Shown: in pieces, positions 1 to 6,973 of the stretch
Numbering within the stretch: the first letter of the stretch is position 1
Layout: each line of letters starts with the position of its first letter
Notes under the pieces: model-generated
What the model saw: the letters and a program-made list of their open reading frames with translations, nothing else
Databases searched by the model: none
Told to the model about the DNA's origin: nothing
Translations under genes and position numbers: made by a program
Assembly (NCBI GenBank): GCA_017743605.1
Contig: JAGHYO010000036.1
Span: forward strand, 1-14,157
DNA: 14,157 bases
Direction: 5' to 3'
DNA from: Thermoflexus sp.
GTDB taxonomy: Bacteria; Chloroflexota; Anaerolineae; Thermoflexales; Thermoflexaceae

Positions 1-1
1 T

Positions 2-1135
2 CCCCCCTCTCCCAGCCCGTCCCCGGAGGCCACGGCCACCGTCCCGGCCGCTACGGCGCCGTCGGCCACCCCGGACCTGCAGCGGATCCTCTTCCCGACG
101 CCGGAGGATTGGAGCAAAGGCGCCCCGGACGCCCGGGTGACCTTCATCGAGTGGGGCGATTTCCAGTGACCGTATTGCGGGCAGCTCGCACCGCTGCTCC
201 GGCGTCTGGTAGACGCCTACCCGAATGAAGTGCGCGTGGTTTACCGGCATTTCCCCTTGCGGACCATCCACGACAAGGCGATGATCACCGCCGAGGCCAG
301 CGAGGCGGCCGGAGCGCAGGGGAAGTTCTGGGAGATGCACGACTGGCTCTATGAGCGTTACGCAGAGTGGGTCGCTAGCCCGAACATCACCGAAACCCTG
401 GTTTCCGCGGCGCGGACCCTCGGGCTGGATGCGGAGCGATTCCGTCGGGATCTGGAGGAGGGGCGCTATCGGGCAAAGGTGGAGGCCGCCTACGCGGAGG
501 CGGTCGCCCTGGGCCTCCCAGGCACGCCCTTCCTGCTGGTCAACGGGCAGCCCTGGCCTCAGACTTTGAACTACTTAGAATACGCCCACCTGGAAGCCAT
601 GGTGAAGCTGGCCCGGCTGGCGGAGCGCCATTTCCCGGCCCCGCCGCCCCTAACCATCGATCCCGCGCGGCGCTACCGCGCCATCCTGAAGACGGAGAAG
701 GGCGAGGTGGTGATCGAGCTCTTCGCCGATCGGGCGCCGGTAACGGTGAACAACTTCGTCTTCCTCGCCCGACAGGGATGGTATAACGACATCACGTTCC
801 ACCAGGTGATCACCGGCGTGGTGGCTATCACCGGCGACCCCAGCGGCACCGGGTTTGGGGGGCCGGGCTACACCATCCCGGACGAGATCACAGAGACTCT
901 GACCTTCGACGCGCCGGGGATGGTCGGGATGTTGAACGCTGGGCCGAACACCGGTGGCAGCCAGTTCTTCATCACGATGGCGCCCCTCCCCCAACTGAGC
1001 GGCCGCTACACCCTCTTCGGGCGCGTGGTGGAGGGGCTGGAGGTCATCCGTGCCCTGCGGCCCCGGGATCCCGAAGCGGACCCTGGGGCGCCTCCGGGCG
1101 ACCGGCTCCTGGAGGTGGTGATCGAGGAGCGCTGA
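2..1135 (+). CDS. DsbA-like thiol oxidoreductase fused to cyclophilin-type PPIase, putative selenoprotein (5' partial)
   Basis: The frame is open from the left edge to the stop at 1135 except for one TGA at 167-169 (visible codon 56); the true start lies outside the window. Visible residues 1-24 are a Pro/Ala/Thr-rich linker, as found after a signal or lipoprotein peptide. A DsbA-like thioredoxin fold (Thioredoxin_4 type) follows: VTFIEWGDFQ-U-PYCGQLAP, then the cis-Pro loop LPGTPFLLVNG. After a short linker comes a cyclophilin domain beginning RAILKTEKGEVVIELF with GSQFFITMAP near its end. Homologues of the first domain read DFQCPYC, so TGA replaces the first redox Cys, which argues for selenocysteine. 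Starting instead at GTG 230 would delete the first strand and the whole active site. The likely role is extracytoplasmic disulfide chemistry plus a folding-helper domain. The cyclophilin has FHQVITGVVAI where FHRVIPGFMIQ-like sequence is expected, so PPIase activity may be weak. The domain calls are firm; recoding is inferred. Confidence 0.82.
167..169 (+). other. In-frame TGA, candidate selenocysteine codon
   Basis: The TGA lies between codons for GDFQ and PYCGQ, at the first position of the CxxC motif of a DsbA-like domain. Both flanks encode well-conserved parts of one fold in one frame. The following base is C. Sec in place of a redox-active Cys is the classical signature of a bacterial selenoprotein. 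The alternatives are a sequencing error or a TGC/TGT-to-TGA null mutation. No Sec machinery gene (selA, selB, selC, selD) is in the window. Confidence 0.65.
201..217 (+). promoter_or_regulatory. Candidate bacterial SECIS hairpin
   Basis: GGCGTC-TGGTA-GACGCC is a perfect 6-bp stem with a 5-nt loop containing GGU, like the GG/GU loop bases recognised by SelB. It begins 31 nt after the TGA, so the loop lies about 38 nt downstream, at the long end of what is usual for bacterial SECIS elements. A second, closer hairpin is possible at 179-199 (GGGCAGC with GCTGCTC, one G-U pair, loop TCGCACC, about 16 nt after the TGA). The two do not overlap and could both form. Sequence alone cannot show which, if either, binds SelB. 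Confidence 0.4.
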
Positions 1136-1175
1136 ACGTTCAACTGCCCAGCTCTCGAACGGACCATCGACGGAC

Positions 1176-2411
1176 ATGACCATCGCGCCGATCCCGGAGG
1201 GTGCATCTGAGGAGATCCCTTCTCTGGAGGCCCGGAAGGAGGTTACGGAGCGCTCTTCTCCGACTGGGTTGCTATGGATGGCGGCGGGCCTCCTGACGGG
1301 GGTGGCTCTCAGCGGGTTATGGCTCGGGCTGGCGGCCCTCGCGGCTCCCCTCGCCGCGCCGGCGCCCCCGCCGGGGATCCTGTTGCTGGGCCTGCTGATG
1401 GGAGTCGGGCTTTTCCAGGAGGGCCGGCGGATCAACCGAGGGATGCCGGATATCCCGCTCCCGGCTCCAACCGGGTCGGCCCAGGCCTGGGCCTTCGCCC
1501 TCCTGCTGCTCCTGGCGGGGGGCGGCGCCGTAGTGGGGCAACTTGCCCCCGCGGCGCCCTGGCTGACCCTCCCCTTCCATGCGGGGATCGCGGTGCTGGG
1601 GCCGCTGTGGTGGTTCAACCTGTTACGCCAACGCCTGTCCTCCCCTTGGTCCCGCCGTCGGACCTGGTGGGGCCTGGGCCTGGGGAGCCTGGCCGCGCCG
1701 GCCTTAGTGCTCTTCCTGGAAGGGATCGCGCTGGCCGGGCTGGGCCTAGGGTTGCTTGTGGCGCGGCTTGTCGTCGAGGGCCCCGATTTTGTCCGCCGGT
1801 GGTTCCCGACGGGGCTACCCCCTGGCACCCCTCCCGTCGTCTACCTGGAGCGCCTGCTCGAGGATCCGTGGATCTGGGTGGCCCTCCTCATTGGCGGCGC
1901 GGGGCTGGTCCCGCTGATCGAGGAGGCGGTCAAGCCGCTGCCGGCCTTCCTGCGGCCCCGGGTGTCCACGGCCGATCGAATCCTGTATGGGGCGCTGGGA
2001 GGCGCCGGCTTCGCCATTGCCGAGAACCTGCTGGTCTGGACGCCAGGGGCCCCCTGGGTCCTGATCGCCTTAGGACGTCTGGCTGTCTCCGCGCTCCACA
2101 TCTTCAACAGCGCTCTGATGGGATGGGCCTGGGAGATGCTCCGCCGAGGCCGCCCGCTTGAGGGCCTCGGCGCGTATCTCCTGGTCGTCCTGGTCCACGG
2201 CCTCTGGAACGCTGGCGCCCTGCTCTTGGGGATCGGTTCCCTGGATCCGTTTCCGGACCAGGTGCGAGTCCTGGCGGCGTTCCCCGTTCTGATCGGGATG
2301 GGAGCTGTGGGGCTGGCGGTTCTCCTCGGCTTGGGATGGGCCCTGCCGGCGCTGGCGGGCGGAGAGGATCCGGTTGAACTGTCGGCAGGCGGATCATCGC
2401 GAGGAGGATGA
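1176..2411 (+). CDS. PrsW-family glutamic intramembrane protease
   Basis: The 411-residue polytopic membrane protein has about ten hydrophobic segments. The C-terminal half carries the PrsW set of motifs in order: EE at 249-250 with K253 (IEEAVKPL), E283-N284 in GFAIAENLL, H308 in ALHIFNSALMGWAW, and H341 with N345 in VHGLWN. PrsW of Bacillus subtilis performs site-1 cleavage of the anti-sigma factor RsiW, and family members are predicted membrane-embedded proteases. The N-terminal half (residues 1-230), with five extra membrane segments, is less conserved and I cannot assign a partner. No anti-sigma or sigma gene is visible nearby. The start at 1176 has only a weak ribosome binding site (GGAC). 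It follows the redox fusion gene by 40 nt, and its TGA is 5 nt before the transporter start used here, so the three may be co-transcribed and linked to envelope stress or protein quality control (inference). Confidence 0.88.
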   Translation: MTIAPIPEGASEEIPSLEARKEVTERSSPTGLLWMAAGLLTGVALSGLWLGLAALAAPLAAPAPPPGILLLGLLMGVGLFQEGRRINRGMPDIPLPAPTGSAQAWAFALLLLLAGGGAVVGQLAPAAPWLTLPFHAGIAVLGPLWWFNLLRQRLSSPWSRRRTWWGLGLGSLAAPALVLFLEGIALAGLGLGLLVARLVVEGPDFVRRWFPTGLPPGTPPVVYLERLLEDPWIWVALLIGGAGLVPLIEEAVKPLPAFLRPRVSTADRILYGALGGAGFAIAENLLVWTPGAPWVLIALGRLAVSALHIFNSALMGWAWEMLRRGRPLEGLGAYLLVVLVHGLWNAGALLLGIGSLDPFPDQVRVLAAFPVLIGMGAVGLAVLLGLGWALPALAGGEDPVELSAGGSSRGG

Positions 2412-2416
2412 AGGGG

Positions 2417-3745
2417 ATGCATGTTTGGAGGGAAAGGCGGACGCGCTCCGCGCAGCTCCGGGCTTCCCCAGAGATCTCTGGGGAAGCTCGTGATCCGCAT
2501 TCGCGACGCAATTTCACAGCGGGGGTGATCAACGGCGCCCTGTTCATCTTTGCGGAGACCATCCTGGATCCCAACCTGGTGCTGATCTGGTTCCTCTCCC
2601 GTCTGGGGGCGCCGAACCTCTTGCTGGCCCTGGTTTCCCCGATGCGGGATGGCCTGTGGTTCCTGCCCCAGCTCTTTGTCTCCCGGCGGATGCGGCATCG
2701 CGTGTATTACATGGACCTGTACCGTCGCATGGCTTTCATCCGAGCGGCAGGGGCTTTTGCCATGGCCCTGGGGATCTGGCTGACCGCCCCGCATCCGACG
2801 GAGATGTTAGTCGCCTTCTTCCTGCCTTACCTGGTGATCTCCTTCGCCTCCGGGGTCTCTGGGTTGCCGTTCATGGAGATCGTGGGCAAGACCATACCGC
2901 CCCGGCGTCGGGGCGTCTTCTTCGCCGCCCGCCTTTTCTTTGGAGGGCTGCTGGGCCTGGCGGCCAGCGGCCTGGTCCGCCTGCTCCTGGAGGAGCGCGC
3001 CGGGCTGCTCTTCCCCTACAACGTAGCGTTGCTGTTCCTGATCTTCGCCATCTTCACCTCCATCGGGATGGCGGTCTTCGCCATGGTGGTGGAGCCGCCC
3101 AGCCCGACCCGGGACGGCCACGCCGCGCCGCTCCCCTGGCGGGAGGCCATCCGGTCCCTCTGGCGCCACGTCCCTTACCGGCTGTTCCTGGGGTCCCGGA
3201 TGGCGTTGATGTGGGCGGCCATCGCCACGCCCTTCTTCACCGCCTACGCCGTCCGGGACCTGCGGATCCCGGACGTGGCCATCGGCATCTACCTGGGGTT
3301 GAACGTGGGAGCTTCTCTGCTCTCGAACCTGTTGTGGAGCGGGATCAGCGTCCGGTGGGGCCATCGGGCGGTGCTGGAGGGCGCCACGGCCTGCGGGCTG
3401 GTCAGCGTCCTGTGGGCGCTGATGGTGGGACCCCTGAGCGCGACGCAGCCGGGCCTGGCGGAGGCGTTGATGGGGCCAGTGTTCATCTTGAGCGGGGCCT
3501 ACGCCTCCGGGGCAGCCATCGGCGGTCTCTCCCTGTTGTTAGAGATCGCCCCAGGCCACGATCGGCCCCTCACCATCGGCCTGACCAACACCATGCTGGG
3601 CCTCGCCCTGCTCTCCACCGCTATGGGTGGCCTGATCGCCGATCTCATCGGCTACCGGGGGCTGTTCGCCCTCTCCTTCGGCTTCTATGCCTTGGCCCTG
3701 TTCCTGCTCTGGGGGCTGCGTCGGGCGATGGCTACGTCCCCATAG
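2417..3745 (+). CDS. MFS transporter
   Basis: The product is a 442-residue polytopic membrane protein with about 12 hydrophobic segments in two halves and a central cytoplasmic loop (around EPPSPTRDG). RNFTAGVINGALF near residue 31 and PPRRRGVFFAARLFFGG in the fourth-fifth helix region resemble MFS proteins I associate with Chloroflexota. The substrate cannot be told. ATG 2417 is chosen because GAGGAGG at 2401-2407 is then 9 nt upstream. ATG 2408 is in frame and overlaps the upstream stop as ATGA, but the ribosome binding site would abut it. The first 30 residues are hydrophilic and contain a perfect 26-bp palindrome (2462-2487). Close spacing to the PrsW gene suggests translational coupling. 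Confidence 0.88.
   Translation: MHVWRERRTRSAQLRASPEISGEARDPHSRRNFTAGVINGALFIFAETILDPNLVLIWFLSRLGAPNLLLALVSPMRDGLWFLPQLFVSRRMRHRVYYMDLYRRMAFIRAAGAFAMALGIWLTAPHPTEMLVAFFLPYLVISFASGVSGLPFMEIVGKTIPPRRRGVFFAARLFFGGLLGLAASGLVRLLLEERAGLLFPYNVALLFLIFAIFTSIGMAVFAMVVEPPSPTRDGHAAPLPWREAIRSLWRHVPYRLFLGSRMALMWAAIATPFFTAYAVRDLRIPDVAIGIYLGLNVGASLLSNLLWSGISVRWGHRAVLEGATACGLVSVLWALMVGPLSATQPGLAEALMGPVFILSGAYASGAAIGGLSLLLEIAPGHDRPLTIGLTNTMLGLALLSTAMGGLIADLIGYRGLFALSFGFYALALFLLWGLRRAMATSP
2462..2487 (+). repeat. Perfect 26-bp palindrome in the transporter N-terminus
   Basis: Each arm reads GCTTCCCCAGAGA or its exact complement, with no spacer. RNA pairing could extend by three more pairs outward, one of them G-U. 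It covers codons about 16-24 of the transporter, just after its ribosome binding site, before the conserved RNF...NGALF segment. It could be a regulator site, a translation-modulating hairpin or a small mobile palindromic repeat. Confidence 0.75.
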
Positions 3746-3784
3746 GCATCGGAGAGTCTAAAGGACCGAGAGGCGGTCTGCTCC

Positions 3785-4447
3785 GTGATACGCCCCTTCG
3801 CAGCGGCTGTCCGCTACGCCTGCCCGCGCTTCCTGGAAGGGAAGAAGGACAGGCGAGACCCTCCGGGATCTTTCTGCCTGCCTCTCCCTGAACACCCGCT
3901 ACGCCCACGGTGCCTTGGTCCAAGCGAAGCGGACCCTCACCTCCTGTCAGGGGTGGGGTCCGAACTCCAAGAAGGTCATCTTCGGAGTGCGCAGGCTCTT
4001 TGCGCAGCGCCATCGGGAGCATCTTTCCGGAAAGCGCTTGGCAGCATCGAAGCAGACGTGGCGGGAGCGGCGGCACGGGCTGCTGTTCGACGTGGGCCAG
4101 AAGCACAGCCAGGGGAATACCCACCCGCGCCCGGCGTGGGAGGGGAGCCGGATCTTCCTTCGGATGAATGTAGGGAACCTTCGGTGAGTCCGCGCAGAGG
4201 TGATCCGTCTGGCGAAGCGGGAGAAGGCGTAGGGGCGCTGCGCGTGGCGCCCCTGCGGGGGCGGGCCCGCCTGGCACGAGCGGAGGCGATTGTGGTTCTC
4301 CTATACAGTGACCCTGCGCCAGAAGGAGGCCAAGGCTTACACCGTCATCGCCTTCGAGCGAGCGGACGGTCGCCCCTATCGACCTGATGCGGGGGCGAGG
4401 CCCACCAGGACCTTCACCTCAATATTGACCACCAGGGGTCCTTATAA
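3785..4447 (+). pseudogene. Degraded TnpB-family (IS200/IS605 or IS607 type) remnant
   Basis: Conceptual translation across frames recovers a TnpB-like N-terminal half. Frame 2 reads AAAVRYACPRFLEGK around 3800-3845. Frame 3 then reads LSLNTRYAHGALVQAKRTL, NSKKVIFGVRRLFAQRHREH and WRERRHGLLFDVGQKHSQGN up to LRMNVGNLR with a TGA at 4185-4187, followed by VIRLAKREKA and TAG. WFSYTVTLRQKEAKAYTV resumes in frame 3 at about 4293, and NIDHQGSL lies in frame 2 before a TAA ending at 4447. TnpB proteins are RNA-guided nucleases carried by transposons; here the RuvC half is gone. At least two frameshifts and two stops make it dead. The family assignment rests on remembered family patterns such as KVIFG.R.LF and LRINVGN. 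No transposase tnpA or intact element ends are visible. Confidence 0.65.
4231..4254 (+). repeat. 8-bp inverted repeat inside the tnpB remnant
   Basis: AGGGGCGC and GCGCCCCT are perfect complements around an 8-nt loop (TGCGCGTG). It begins with the A of the TAG that closes the VIRLAKREKA segment. No T-tract follows, so it is not a convincing terminator. Confidence 0.5.
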
Positions 4448-4471
4448 GGGATCGGACGCCTCGCGCGCGCC

Positions 4472-6589
4472 TCACTGCAGGCGCCACAGCTGGACGATCC
4501 CGCTCCGATAGCCTAGGGCCAGGCGCGCCCCGTCCGGCGAGAAGGCCAGGGCCCGCAGGGGATCCCCCTCCCGGCCCCAGCGGGCGCGGAGGACCCCCTC
4601 CGGCATTGCCCACAGGATCGCTTCTCCTTCTTCGCTACCCGCAACGAGCCACTGGCCGTCCGGAGAGAAGACCAGAGCCCGAACGGCCTTCGTCCCTGCC
4701 TGCAGGACGCTGCGCTCGGAGCCGGCGGCGGCGTCCCAGAGGCGCACCGTCCCATCCTCGGCCCCCACTGCCAGATACCCGCCGTCCGGGGAGAAGGATA
4801 CCGCATACAGTCGAAACGGATAGCGTCCCAGGACCCGGCTGTGGACGCCGTCGGCAGTCTCCCATCCCAGGAGGAGGGCCCCATCGCCTCCCACAGAAGC
4901 AAGGAGCTGGCCATCCGGAGAGAAGGCCACATCCCAGACCTCGGCGGCGTGGCCGATCCGCGCGCGTTCCACCCGGCGGTCCAGGTCCCAGATCCGCGCC
5001 GTCCAATCCCACGAAGCGGAGGCCAGCCGCCGGCCGTCCGAGGAGAAAGCCAATGCCCGCACCGGCCCCTGGTGGCCGATCAGCGTCCCTTCGAGAGACC
5101 AAGTCCCATCCGGGGCGCGCCGATAGAGCCGGATAGGCCCCTCCGCCAGGCCGACGGCCAGCTGATCGCCCTCGGGGGAGAACGCCAGGCTCAGGCCCTC
5201 GCCCCTTCGGAGCGGGATCGGGGGATCCACCAGTCCGTGATCCAGGGAGCGAAACCGCAGAATGGGGCCCTCCAGGACGCCCAAGGAGACCCCGTCCGGC
5301 GTGAAGCGCAGATCCCGTATAGGGAGCAGACGGGGGAGGAAGCGATAGCGCTCCGCGCCAGTTGCTGCCTCACGGATCTGCACAAAGGGCCCAACGAGCT
5401 CCGGGAAGGCCGGATCCACTGACCCTTCGCCACGCATCGTCAGCCATTGCCCGTCGGCGGAGAAGGCCAGCTCACGCACACGGCGGATCCACGGCTCCGG
5501 CCGGGCCACCCAGCGCTCCCGCCCGCTCTGCAGCTCCCGCAGAACCACCTCGGGCGGGCTCCCTTTCACCCATGCCAGGGCGGCCCCATCCGGAGAGAAG
5601 GCGGCCGGCCCGCCGGGTTCCGACCATCGGATCCGGCCGCTGCTTCGTTCCATCAAATCCAGGAAGTCCGTATGGCGGATGAGCAGCCAGCGCCCATCTC
5701 CGGAAAGCCGGAGCTCGCGGATCCGGGCAGAGGGGTTCCGCCACAGGATCGCCTCCGCGCCGGTGGATAGATCCCTCTGACGAACCGTGCCGTCTTGCCC
5801 GCCGAGGATCATCCCCCCCTCTGGGGTCCAGGCTGGGGGGACCTCGGCGAGGAGGATCTCCCGCAACCGACCGGTAGCGGCCTCCACTGCGAGCAGGCCC
5901 GGCGCGGAGGCGCACGGGGCATCCTCCGGACCCGGCGATGCAGGAGAGGGACATGCGATCAAGATCCCTCCGTCCGGAGAGAATCCGAGCGGCCGGCCCC
6001 CCGGGACGCGACGGATCTCCCGGCCCGTGGCCATCTCCAGCAAGCGCACCTGCCCATCAACGTGCCCCACGGCAAGGATTATGGGATCCGGGGAAGCCAT
6101 CAGGCCCGTGCCGGCCATCCCTTCGTCGGACCATTCCTCCCGCCGGGTAGAGATCCTCCAGGCCTTCAAGGCGCCGGTCTCCAGTCGGCCGATGAGGCGC
6201 TCCCCATCCGCGGCGAAGGCGAGCTCCGTCAGCCAGGCTTCTGTCGGGAAGAACGCGAGGAGCCGCAGTGAAGGGATGTGATACACATACACCCGGTAGG
6301 AGGAAGCCAAGGCCAGCCACGGCCGCTGTGGGGACCAGGCCATCTGCAGAGGATAATCTTGAAACCCCCACTGAGCCTGGAGAGCAAGCTGGAGGGAGGG
6401 AGATGTGGCGGAGGGAGCGGGGACTGGAGGCGTGGGCAGAGCGGGAGGAAGGGTGGCATCGCTGCGCTCCGCAACGCCGGCGACCTTCGGTGATGTCCGT
6501 TGACAGGACGCCCCGCGCAGCGTCAGAATCAGCCCTAGGACGATCATCCATCCGAATCGAAAGAAACCCACCGGTCTCCGCCTTTCCAT
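4472..6589 (-). CDS. WD40-repeat lipoprotein, about 15 repeats (two beta-propellers)
   Basis: The 705-residue protein starts with basic ERRR, a hydrophobic segment (GWMIVLGLILTL) and GASC at residues 26-29, so Cys29 is a likely lipidation site, though G rather than L at -3 is atypical. A Pro/Ser-rich linker follows. I count about 15 WD40-like units of roughly 40 residues. The C-terminal five are the most canonical, for example VRALAFSSDGRRLASAS with ARIWDLD, and LAVGAEDGTVRLWDAA. The N-terminal units are diverged. Fifteen units fit two propellers (7+8), a likely extracytoplasmic protein-interaction scaffold; no enzymatic domain is seen. ATG 6589 was chosen because an upstream in-frame extension would run into the divergent mazG-like gene and lacks a signal peptide. 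Confidence 0.88.
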   Translation of the reverse strand: MERRRPVGFFRFGWMIVLGLILTLRGASCQRTSPKVAGVAERSDATLPPALPTPPVPAPSATSPSLQLALQAQWGFQDYPLQMAWSPQRPWLALASSYRVYVYHIPSLRLLAFFPTEAWLTELAFAADGERLIGRLETGALKAWRISTRREEWSDEGMAGTGLMASPDPIILAVGHVDGQVRLLEMATGREIRRVPGGRPLGFSPDGGILIACPSPASPGPEDAPCASAPGLLAVEAATGRLREILLAEVPPAWTPEGGMILGGQDGTVRQRDLSTGAEAILWRNPSARIRELRLSGDGRWLLIRHTDFLDLMERSSGRIRWSEPGGPAAFSPDGAALAWVKGSPPEVVLRELQSGRERWVARPEPWIRRVRELAFSADGQWLTMRGEGSVDPAFPELVGPFVQIREAATGAERYRFLPRLLPIRDLRFTPDGVSLGVLEGPILRFRSLDHGLVDPPIPLRRGEGLSLAFSPEGDQLAVGLAEGPIRLYRRAPDGTWSLEGTLIGHQGPVRALAFSSDGRRLASASWDWTARIWDLDRRVERARIGHAAEVWDVAFSPDGQLLASVGGDGALLLGWETADGVHSRVLGRYPFRLYAVSFSPDGGYLAVGAEDGTVRLWDAAAGSERSVLQAGTKAVRALVFSPDGQWLVAGSEEGEAILWAMPEGVLRARWGREGDPLRALAFSPDGARLALGYRSGIVQLWRLQ

Positions 6590-6605
6590 CCTGGTCCACT
6601 CTGGA

Positions 6606-6611
6606 TTATAG
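6606..6611 (-). promoter_or_regulatory. Candidate -10 box for the WD40 lipoprotein gene
   Basis: On the minus strand a perfect TATAAT lies 16 nt before the ATG, which implies a very short leader of about 10 nt. No good -35 is visible at 16-18 bp, so this is tentative. It lies in the 87-bp divergent region shared with the mazG-like gene. Confidence 0.35.
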
Positions 6612-6676
6612 ATGTCAGTCTGGAGGCTGTGGGCCGCGCTTGCAGGGAAGGTCTCATCGCGTGCGGAGGAATAGGC

Positions 6677-6973
6677 ATGGAGCTGCGGGCGTTGGAGCAG
6701 GCCATGGAGGACTTTGTGACCTCGAAGGGCTGGTATCGTCCGGACTCGCCACGGCCGCAGACGCCACGCAACTTGGCCATCTCCCTGGTCCTGGAGGCCG
6801 CAGAAGTCCTGGAGCTCTTTCAATGGGGGGAGACAGCGGATCGCGAGGCCCTGTCCGATGAGCTGGCGGACGTGATGCTGTATCTGCTGCAGCTGGCCCG
6901 GCTGCACGGGATTGATCTGGGCCAGGCGGTGATGGCCAAGCTGGCCCGGAACGCCCAGCGGGAGTGGCCATGA
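6677..6973 (+). CDS. MazG-like nucleotide pyrophosphohydrolase
   Basis: The 98-residue protein belongs to the short single-domain MazG/dCTPase-like group of all-alpha NTP pyrophosphohydrolases. Metal-binding motifs are E40-x-x-E43 in LVLEAAEVLELFQW and E62-x-x-D65 in LSDELADVMLYLL. Members hydrolyse (d)NTPs or damaged nucleotides to NMP and pyrophosphate, acting as house-cleaning enzymes; substrate specificity cannot be read here. The start is ATG 6677 with GGAGGA at 6665-6670, 6 nt upstream. Its TGA overlaps the ATG of the next gene by 4 nt, which implies coupling with the phosphoesterase. Confidence 0.9.
   Translation: MELRALEQAMEDFVTSKGWYRPDSPRPQTPRNLAISLVLEAAEVLELFQWGETADREALSDELADVMLYLLQLARLHGIDLGQAVMAKLARNAQREWP

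Noticed and set aside
230..1135. Reading the redox/cyclophilin gene as a short gene starting at GTG 230
   Set aside because: It would remove the first beta strand and the CxxC helix of a DsbA fold, and no ribosome binding site precedes it; the upstream frame encodes exactly the missing part.
1133..1142. TGAACGTTCA palindrome after the fusion gene
   Set aside because: Ten base pairs with no promoter-like context; could be chance.
650..1828. Long minus-strand open frame opposite the cyclophilin and PrsW genes
   Set aside because: Composition is Arg/Pro/Gly/Ser-rich with no recognisable domain; it is the GC-rich shadow of well-supported plus-strand genes.
3763..3779. Hairpin GACCG-AGAGG-CGGTC after the MFS gene as terminator
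   Set aside because: Only 5-6 bp with no following T-tract; it might equally be part of the old transposon end.
2656..3891. 411-codon plus-strand frame overlapping the MFS gene
   Set aside because: Low-complexity Arg/Pro/Gly translation in an alternative frame of a clear membrane transporter.
3732..4277. 181-codon minus-strand frame in the gap after the transporter
   Set aside because: The opposite strand gives recognisable TnpB segments; the minus frame is Pro/Arg/Leu-rich without motifs.
4841..5422. Plus-strand frames opposite the WD40 gene
   Set aside because: Periodic repeats (RREGHIP-like) mirror the antisense of the WD40 repeat units.
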